A stretch of DNA of 51,856 nucleotides from Acidimicrobiaceae bacterium. GTDB taxonomy: Bacteria; Actinomycetota; Acidimicrobiia; Acidimicrobiales; RAAP-2. Within the stretch, counting starts at the first letter, position 1. The number at the start of each line of letters is the position of its first letter. The DNA lies in assembly GCA_003169675.1 (NCBI GenBank), contig PNAT01000033.1:2230-54085 (forward strand), read 5' to 3'. Both the position numbers and the translations under genes were made by a program. A model generated the notes under the pieces. It saw only the letters and a list, made by a program, of their open reading frames with translations, did no database searches and was not told the origin of the DNA. Shown in pieces: positions 47,037 through 51,856 of the stretch.

Positions 47037-47759
47037 TCAGAAGCCGCCGCCGCCGCCGCCCGGAGTCGTGGTGGTTGACGATGTGGGCGCCGTAGTCGTC
47101 GACGCGGTGGTCGTCGTCGTAGTTGGAGGCGACGTGGTCGTCGTCGGTGCCGTGGTCGTCGCCGGTGCCGTGGTGGCGGTCGGTGCCGTGGTGGCGGTCG
47201 GCGAACTCTTCCGGACTGGCAATGTGGTGGAAGTTGGCGGTTTTACAGTTGTGGTTGCAGGTGCAGGGAGGGTGGCGGCGGGCTTGACCGTCACCACGAC
47301 AGATCCCGAGCCCCATTTGTCCGTGACAGCCCCGCGCACCTGACCCGCCTTCTTGTCCTGGTAGAACCGGTAGAGCGGCTGCCCGAAGTACGTCACCTGC
47401 CGTGCGCCGTGAGCACGCTTGACTGTGCCCAGCAAGACGGCATTCACCCCGGTCCCAGCCCTCGCCTTCGTCGTGCCTTTTGGCAGCAAGAGCTCGGGCC
47501 AGACCTTGAGGCAATTTGTGCCACACGATGTCTTGCTCGCCTTCAAGGTGTAGAGGGTCGTCCCGCTGACGAGAAATGTCCCGTACTTGGCGTTCGTGGC
47601 CGTTGAGATGACGATACTCTTGGCCTTGTGACTGGACGCTGCGCTCGCAGCGTTGACGGCGATGATCGAGGAAGCAAGACCTCCGGCCGCCAGCGCAGTT
47701 GCCGCGATACGAAGAGAGAATCGCCCCTTTTGGGCTCGAATTCGATCCGCCTGTTCCAT
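47037..47759 (-). CDS. secreted PF03640/COG4315 protein with Thr-rich tail
   Basis: 240 residues. A signal peptide (RFSLRIAATALAAGGLASSIIAVNAASA) is followed by the PF03640-like domain: LVSGTTLYTLKASKTSCGTNCLKVWPELLLPKG, with a Cys pair CGTNC before the WPE motif, and GTVKRAHGARQVTYFGQPLYRFYQDKKAGQVRGAVTDKWG. Residues about 165-232 are a Thr/Pro/Ala repeat, and the end is GGGGGGF. There is no lipobox, so it is probably a free or wall-associated secreted protein. The tail is coded by repetitive DNA at 47040-47220. It is divergent from the ECF sigma gene, which suggests regulation by that sigma factor. Confidence 0.85.
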   Translation of the reverse strand: MEQADRIRAQKGRFSLRIAATALAAGGLASSIIAVNAASAASSHKAKSIVISTATNAKYGTFLVSGTTLYTLKASKTSCGTNCLKVWPELLLPKGTTKARAGTGVNAVLLGTVKRAHGARQVTYFGQPLYRFYQDKKAGQVRGAVTDKWGSGSVVVTVKPAATLPAPATTTVKPPTSTTLPVRKSSPTATTAPTATTAPATTTAPTTTTSPPTTTTTTASTTTAPTSSTTTTPGGGGGGF

Positions 47760-47923
47760 GCCGTGTCTCTCCTCATCTCGTCGACACTGGTTCTACGGGT
47801 GAGGTTGGTGAATGGATCATCACGATTTTGCCCATCGCATGCCAAGTCGTCCCCCCCAGAACCATCCTGCATACGAAGGTGGTCGGTACGTTGATCCCAT
47901 TCGGGTCCTCGGCCGTATTCCTC

Positions 47924-48508
47924 ATGGTGAGAAGATGGAGGAGCCGAGACGAGGATGATATTTCTGACGAGGCACTCCTCTGGGGCATGGCGGTCGGTGA
48001 CGACCAGGCCGGACTTGTCTTCGTACGCCGTTACCAGCACCGATTGTTCGGACTGGCGCTGGGCATCGTCGGCGACGCCGCCCTGGCCGAAGACGTCGCC
48101 CAGGAGGCATTCATCCGGATCTTTCGCCATGCGGTGGTGTTTGACGCTCGGCGCGGGTCCGTCTCCGCCTGGACGCTCACCATCGCGCGCAATCTGGCCA
48201 TCGACGCCCTGCGGTTGCGCCGCGGAACGCCCACCGATCCCGGTGACCAGGTCTTTCTCAAGTTAGTGAGCACCGAACACCAACCGGAGGACGCCGCCCT
48301 CTCCGAAGATACCCTTGCCGACGTCCGGATCGCCCTCACCGGCCTCCCGATCGATCAACGCCGAGCAGTCCTCCTGGCCGCCCTGTACGGACGAACTGCA
48401 ACAGAAATCGCGGAAGCCGAAGCCATCCCGCTCGGCACGGCGAAGAGCCGGATACGGCTGGGAATGGCCAAGCTACGGGAGGCAGTTGTGATCGAGGAGT
48501 CCGAATGA
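47924..48508 (+). CDS. ECF-type RNA polymerase sigma factor
   Basis: 194 residues. Region 2 (FVRRYQHRLFGLALGIVGDAALAEDVAQEAFIRIFRHAVVFDARRGSVSAWTLTIARNLAIDALRLRRG, broken here) includes the -10 recognition helix and DAxxxQxAF core contacts. Region 4 (IALTGLPIDQRRAVLLAALYGRTATEIAEAEAIPLGTAKSRIRLGMAKLREAV, broken) is the helix-turn-helix for the -35. The arrangement suits a SigK/SigL-like ECF. I chose the ATG at 47924; the longer frame to 47699 covers the divergent gene. Its stop overlaps the anti-sigma ATG (ATGA). Confidence 0.92.
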   Translation: MVRRWRSRDEDDISDEALLWGMAVGDDQAGLVFVRRYQHRLFGLALGIVGDAALAEDVAQEAFIRIFRHAVVFDARRGSVSAWTLTIARNLAIDALRLRRGTPTDPGDQVFLKLVSTEHQPEDAALSEDTLADVRIALTGLPIDQRRAVLLAALYGRTATEIAEAEAIPLGTAKSRIRLGMAKLREAVVIEESE

Positions 48509-49182
48509 GCGCCGATAACCTAGACCCAAGGCAGTGTGAAGCATTCCAGGACCAGCTGCCCGAGCTGGCGCTCGGTATCTTGTTCGGACGTGATCGCTCC
48601 GAATTGCTGGAGCATGTCGGAACCTGCCCGCGTTGCACCGCCACTCTCGAGCGCCTCTCCGTCGTCGCCGACTCGCTCTTGCAGCTTGCTCCAGAGGTGG
48701 AGCCTCCGCTTGGCTTTGAACTGCGCCTGGCAGAGAGACTCCAGGCAGCCTCACCCGATCATCGACCTAAGCGGCTTCACCTTGCGGGAGCGCTTTCGGT
48801 TGCCGCGGCGGTCATGGTCCTCCTCGGATTCGGCCTGGGCGTGCTTGTTGCCCCGGAGGGGAATACGCACATTCAGTCCGCCACGAACAATCTGACTTCG
48901 GCCAATCTCACATCGCAAGGACACCTTCTTGGCCAGGTAATTCTCTCGGCTGGCCATCCCGCATGGATGTTCATGACAGTCACCGATGGCGCGTGGTCGG
49001 GCAGGGTGACTTGCTCCGTGACGCTTGATGGAGGCAAGGTCGAGACGGTCGGCGCGTTCAATCTCTCGGGTGGATATGGCACCTGGGTGGTGCCCCTGCC
49101 TTCGTCCGCCGTTGCCGTGCGCTCGGCACGGCTGATCGAGCCGAACGGCAGCATTCTTGCCAGCGCCAAGCTTTCGGTTTGA
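48505..49182 (+). CDS. membrane anti-sigma factor with zinc-finger (ZAS) domain
   Basis: 225 residues. QCEAFQDQLPELALGILFGRDRSELLEHVGTCPRCTATLERL (broken here) contains H-x3-C-x2-C, the ZAS motif that binds the sigma factor. A single membrane helix follows at about residues 93-115 (LSVAAAVMVLLGFGLGVLVA). The extracytoplasmic part (residues 116-225) ends with a beta-rich domain (GQVILSAGHPAWMFMTVTDGAWSGRVTCSVTLDGGKVETVGAFNLSGGYGTW, broken), like RskA. It should sequester the adjacent sigma factor until a signal releases it, probably by regulated proteolysis. Confidence 0.88.
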   Translation: MSADNLDPRQCEAFQDQLPELALGILFGRDRSELLEHVGTCPRCTATLERLSVVADSLLQLAPEVEPPLGFELRLAERLQAASPDHRPKRLHLAGALSVAAAVMVLLGFGLGVLVAPEGNTHIQSATNNLTSANLTSQGHLLGQVILSAGHPAWMFMTVTDGAWSGRVTCSVTLDGGKVETVGAFNLSGGYGTWVVPLPSSAVAVRSARLIEPNGSILASAKLSV

Positions 49183-49316
49183 CCGGCCAGATGTGGCCAC
49201 GACCGCGCCGAAAGGCATCGGACTTCGGTCACGCAAATCGTCAGGCGTGATCTCTTGGCCGTATTAGTCCGTAGTGCATAGTGACCGGAAACGAATACGA
49301 CGAGGAGACGAATACC

Positions 49317-49856
49317 TTGATTGAGATGAACCAACACCGAGTATCCGCCCTCCGAGTCCCACTTGGACGGATGGCAGGTGTCATCTTGACCGTGGGAGGG
49401 TTGTCCGCAACGGCCCTCGCGACTGACGCGGTAGCCGCGGCAACAGGCGTCACCATTTCGACAGCCAAGAATGCCAAGCTCGGTACCATCCTCGTGAGTG
49501 GCAACGCGGTGTACACCCTGAAGGCCGGCAAGACATCCTGCGGCGCAAATTGCCTGAAGACCTGGCCCGAGGTCCTGCTGCCAGAAGGCACCCTCACCGC
49601 GTTGGCTGGGAATGGTGTGAACACTTCCGCACTCGGCACGGTGGCGCGAGCTGGCGGCGCCCTCCAAGTGACGTATTCGGGCAAGGCTCTCTACTTCTTC
49701 TTCAAGGATAAAACCTCCAAACAGGTGCTCGGAAATGTGACCAACAAATGGGGCAAGTGGTCTGTTGTCGTCACAATCAAACCGGCCAAGCCGAGTTCAA
49801 GCTCCGGCTCCGGCTCCGGTGGGTCCAACGCCGGTACGGGGGGAGCTTCGTTCTAG
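49317..49856 (+). CDS. secreted PF03640/COG4315 protein
   Basis: 179 residues from a TTG at 49317, with GAGGAG (49302-49307) 9 nt upstream; a GTG at 49281 and an ATG at 49326 are alternatives. A signal peptide (MAGVILTVGGLSATALATDAVAA) precedes ILVSGNAVYTLKAGKTSCGANCLKTWPEVLLPEG and GTVARAGGALQVTYSGKALYFFFKDKTSKQVLGNVTNKWG. It is a close paralogue of the protein at 47.0 kb with the same C-x3-C pair. The tail is Ser/Gly-rich rather than Thr-rich. It stands directly downstream of the anti-sigma gene, so the two paralogues flank the regulator pair. Confidence 0.85.
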   Translation: MIEMNQHRVSALRVPLGRMAGVILTVGGLSATALATDAVAAATGVTISTAKNAKLGTILVSGNAVYTLKAGKTSCGANCLKTWPEVLLPEGTLTALAGNGVNTSALGTVARAGGALQVTYSGKALYFFFKDKTSKQVLGNVTNKWGKWSVVVTIKPAKPSSSSGSGSGGSNAGTGGASF

Positions 49857-49884
49857 TGCTAGTGCCGAAGATTGCGATCGGGCA

Positions 49885-51024
49885 ATGGTCATATCTTCCT
49901 TAGTTGTTGTGCCTGATCGCACACTTGCTCCGCCACCGTCCGGCCAAAGAAGCCGGGTGGCTGAAAAACCTAAGGTTGCCCTGTCGTCGCGTGTGTACCT
50001 TCCCGCGTGCTCGATTGCCGCGGTAGCCGCCATCCTCATTGGAATCGGATGGTCGAATCGTTGGGGAGGGGCAAACTTCTTCGCTGCCATGACGACTCTT
50101 CGGGTGGTCCTGGTCGGTCCGCTTACTCTTGTCATCATTGGGGTTTTCCTCATTGTGGAGCGCCTGCGACCGGCCCAACGGCGGCCGCTCGTTGCTCGCG
50201 GCCACCGCCAGGATCTCCTTTATACGTTGTTGAACGCCGCGCTCGTCGTTCCACTCGTGGTCGCGCTAACGATCTCTTTTTCGGAAGTGCTCCACCGGTC
50301 GCTGCCCTGGCTCGTGTTGGCACGTATCGGTGTGGTCCCACGATGGGCTGCAATTGCGGTGATCTACGTAGCTATGGACGGGATGAATTGGTTGGCCCAT
50401 CTGGCCAATCACCGGGTCAGAGTGCTGTGGCGGTTCCATGAACTTCACCACTCGCAGGAGGACATGAGCGTGCTGACTGTCTTTCGGACGCACCCGCTCA
50501 TTCACGTGTCCTACCTCATTGCGTTGATCCCGGGAATCGTGCTCCTGGCCAACGGCGCGCTGCCCACAACGCTTCTGGTGATTTATGGCGGAATCGTCGC
50601 ATTCGCACATTCGAATACCAATCTGGGCTTCGGACCTCTCGAACGGATCTTTGTCAGTCCGAACTACCACCGGATCCACCACAAGGTGGACGGACCGCAG
50701 GACGTCAACGTGGGCTTCGCTTTGACGATCTGGGACCAGATGTTCCACCGAGCGGTATTCCCGACACCGGAGACAATCAGGACCGACACCGGGTTGCCCG
50801 GTCGACCGCTGGTCGTAGAACAGGCGGGGGTGCGACCACATCATCTATCTGTCCTCGCGGCACAGCTCATGGCACCATTCCGTCCAATGAACGACCAGAT
50901 GAGCCCTCCAATGTGGAGAGCGACCCGTCGGCCAACAGGACCAAGGGAACAACCCCCGGACACGATGGTCGATCCAATGGCACTCACCACCCAGGGCGCG
51001 GCCAACCACAGCATGATGGACTGA
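49885..51024 (+). CDS. sterol desaturase/fatty-acid hydroxylase family protein
   Basis: 379 residues with about five membrane helices. The di-iron His boxes are WLAHLANHR, FHELHHSQED, RTHPLIH and YHRIHHKVDG, matching FA_hydroxylase (PF04116). It uses O2 to hydroxylate or desaturate a lipid chain or sterol. The C-terminal 60 residues after HLSVLAAQLMAPF are Pro/Thr-rich and poorly conserved. I chose the ATG at 49885; the frame runs to 49765 over the upstream gene. It is followed by DoxX with a TGATG overlap, so the two form an operon. Confidence 0.9.
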   Translation: MVISSLVVVPDRTLAPPPSGQRSRVAEKPKVALSSRVYLPACSIAAVAAILIGIGWSNRWGGANFFAAMTTLRVVLVGPLTLVIIGVFLIVERLRPAQRRPLVARGHRQDLLYTLLNAALVVPLVVALTISFSEVLHRSLPWLVLARIGVVPRWAAIAVIYVAMDGMNWLAHLANHRVRVLWRFHELHHSQEDMSVLTVFRTHPLIHVSYLIALIPGIVLLANGALPTTLLVIYGGIVAFAHSNTNLGFGPLERIFVSPNYHRIHHKVDGPQDVNVGFALTIWDQMFHRAVFPTPETIRTDTGLPGRPLVVEQAGVRPHHLSVLAAQLMAPFRPMNDQMSPPMWRATRRPTGPREQPPDTMVDPMALTTQGAANHSMMD

Positions 51025-51545
51025 TGGAGACGACCCCGCAACCAACCGGACGCGTGCGTGTCCTATTGGCAGCCCTGCTCGGTACCCGCAACATTGACCT
51101 TCCCGCTGACCTGGCCCTGGGCGCCGTTCGCATCGCGCTGGCCTGGATCTTCACCTACTACGGGGGCGGGAAGCTGTTCGGGTGGTTCAACGGACCGGGA
51201 ATACACAGGGAAGCGCTATTCATGTCGAATACGGCGCACTTGCATCCGGGCGGGTTCTTTGCGGTCCTGGGTGGCGTGACCGAGCTCGGCGGGGCGATCG
51301 CCCTTGCCCTGGGCCTGGGTTCGCGCCTGGCCGGACTCGCTCTGTTCGGGGACATGGTGATGGCGATGATCACCGTCACCTGGGTCAATGGGATCAACTC
51401 AGAGTCCCTGACCCCGGGCTACGAGCTGAATATCGCACTCGCCGTCCTCTCACTGGTCATCGTGGTGTTCGGCGCCGGGCGATTCAGCGTCGATGCATTG
51501 GCGGAGCGACACCTCGGGTTGATCAACACAGGACCACCCGGTTGA
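51024..51545 (+). CDS. DoxX-family membrane protein
   Basis: 173 residues with four membrane helices. LGAVRIALAWIFTYYGGGKLFGWFNGPGI, GGFFAVLGGVTELGGAIALALGLGSRLAGLALFGDMVMAMITVTW and GYELNIALAVLSLVIVVFGAG (broken here) match DoxX/TQO small subunit-type proteins. Mycobacterial DoxX relatives work with a superoxide dismutase and thiol transporter; other members have unknown roles. The ATG overlaps the upstream stop (TGATG). Confidence 0.88.
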   Translation: METTPQPTGRVRVLLAALLGTRNIDLPADLALGAVRIALAWIFTYYGGGKLFGWFNGPGIHREALFMSNTAHLHPGGFFAVLGGVTELGGAIALALGLGSRLAGLALFGDMVMAMITVTWVNGINSESLTPGYELNIALAVLSLVIVVFGAGRFSVDALAERHLGLINTGPPG

Positions 51546-51853
51546 CCAGCGAGGCTTTTCCCGTTGCCGTGTTGGGGCTGGCTGGTGACTCGTCCCCAGA
51601 TTCCTCCCGCCAATCGATAAGCCGTCCGAAACCACCTCGGTCGCGGCGACAACGTTGGCTGAATCCCGATCTCCTGTCGCCCCGAACTCAGCGCCTCGTC
51701 AGGATTTTGGCCAATCTCATCGGTGCCGGGGGCGCGGCGCTTTTTGCCGTGGCAAGTCTTCGCTTCTACCTTCACACCCATCGCCTGATCGGGGCAGCTT
51801 TCCTGGTCGAGCAGACGTGGATTGTCATTGCCTACCTAATGAGCTTCGTATAA
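51542..51853 (+). CDS. isoprenylcysteine-carboxyl-methyltransferase-like protein, short
   Basis: 103 residues from a TTG overlapping the DoxX stop. A Pro/Arg/Ser-rich N-terminus (residues 17-37) is followed by LNPDLLSPRTQRLVRILANLIGAGGAALFAVASLRFYLHTHRLIGAAFLVEQTWIVIAYLMSFV (broken here). This matches the first membrane region of actinobacterial ICMT-like methyltransferases (FYLxTHRxIG...EQxWVVxAYL). The usual remaining about 100 residues are missing: TAA ends the frame at 51851-51853, three bases before the window edge. It may be a truncated gene, or a frameshift may restore it beyond the window. Confidence 0.55.
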   Translation: MTSEAFPVAVLGLAGDSSPDSSRQSISRPKPPRSRRQRWLNPDLLSPRTQRLVRILANLIGAGGAALFAVASLRFYLHTHRLIGAAFLVEQTWIVIAYLMSFV

Positions 51854-51856
51854 TAC

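Overview
This GC-rich window comes from an actinobacterium. Acidimicrobiia (probably uncultured or metagenomic) fits best. The evidence is the metG-tatD-(cell-wall protein)-rsmA-ispE gene order, the actinobacteria-specific ribosomal proteins bS22 and bL37, many GTG/TTG starts, many apparently leaderless promoters, and a secreted protein whose C-terminus is built from 'GYWLVASDGGIF' repeats, a type I associate with Acidimicrobiia. The window is mostly chromosomal core and metabolic content. I see no integrase, transposase, phage gene, CRISPR array, rRNA or tRNA.

Layout. 1-0.65 kb: the end of bS22 and a MazEF-type toxin-antitoxin pair with its own operator. 0.64-6.75 kb, minus strand: DUF192 protein, rsmI, metG, tatD, then a repeat-bearing gap, an RlpA-like protein, rsmA and ispE. 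6.85 kb: a 27-codon bL37 gene. 7.0-9.1 kb: a secreted protein made of exact 126-bp and 153-bp tandem repeats. 9.2-12.0 kb: glycerophosphodiesterase, a divergent unknown gene, and a Sco copper chaperone coupled to a PF03640 lipoprotein. 12.0-18.2 kb: ychF, a PfkB/adenosine kinase, aminopeptidase N, a GDT1-type cation transporter and a methyltransferase. 18.3-25.6 kb, minus strand: a 290-nt leader with a proline-rich 20-residue leader ORF and competing hairpins, then an MgtE_N/CBS/PRC protein, an NRAMP-related transporter, GT4 glycosyltransferase, methyltransferase, alpha/alpha-toroid protein and SDR. 25.6-34.3 kb: acyl-CoA dehydrogenase, methyltransferase, MFS exporter with MarR regulator, NfuA-like protein, FAH-family hydrolase, glutamine synthetase, a decayed GNAT gene and a C69 dipeptidase. 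34.4-39 kb: P450, YihY, AhpD-like, GNAT, DinB and a frameshifted small membrane protein. 39.1-44 kb: phosphotriesterase-like hydrolase, acyl-CoA synthetase, enoyl-CoA hydratase, AhpD-like, YceI, GNAT. 44-46 kb: GH15 glucanohydrolase/trehalase. 46.2-51.9 kb: a TGA-interrupted secreted protein, two PF03640 proteins flanking an ECF sigma/anti-sigma pair, a sterol-desaturase-family protein, DoxX, and the start of an isoprenylcysteine-methyltransferase-like protein.

The strongest candidate for an undescribed system is the 25.29-25.61 kb leader. It holds a perfect Shine-Dalgarno and a 20-codon ORF with six prolines, then mutually exclusive hairpins and a very stable 11-bp hairpin, all ahead of genes for an MgtE-N regulator and an NRAMP-related transporter whose metal-site motifs are altered in a way that suggests Mg2+. 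This resembles, in logic, the proline-codon Mg2+ sensors of enterobacterial mgtA/mgtC leaders. Other items worth attention are three copies of a 9-mer at exactly 42-bp intervals ahead of the rlpA-rsmA-ispE unit, a glutamine synthetase whose adenylylation tyrosine is phenylalanine, a recurrent TANNNT-N6-start leaderless promoter layout, and three separately disrupted genes.
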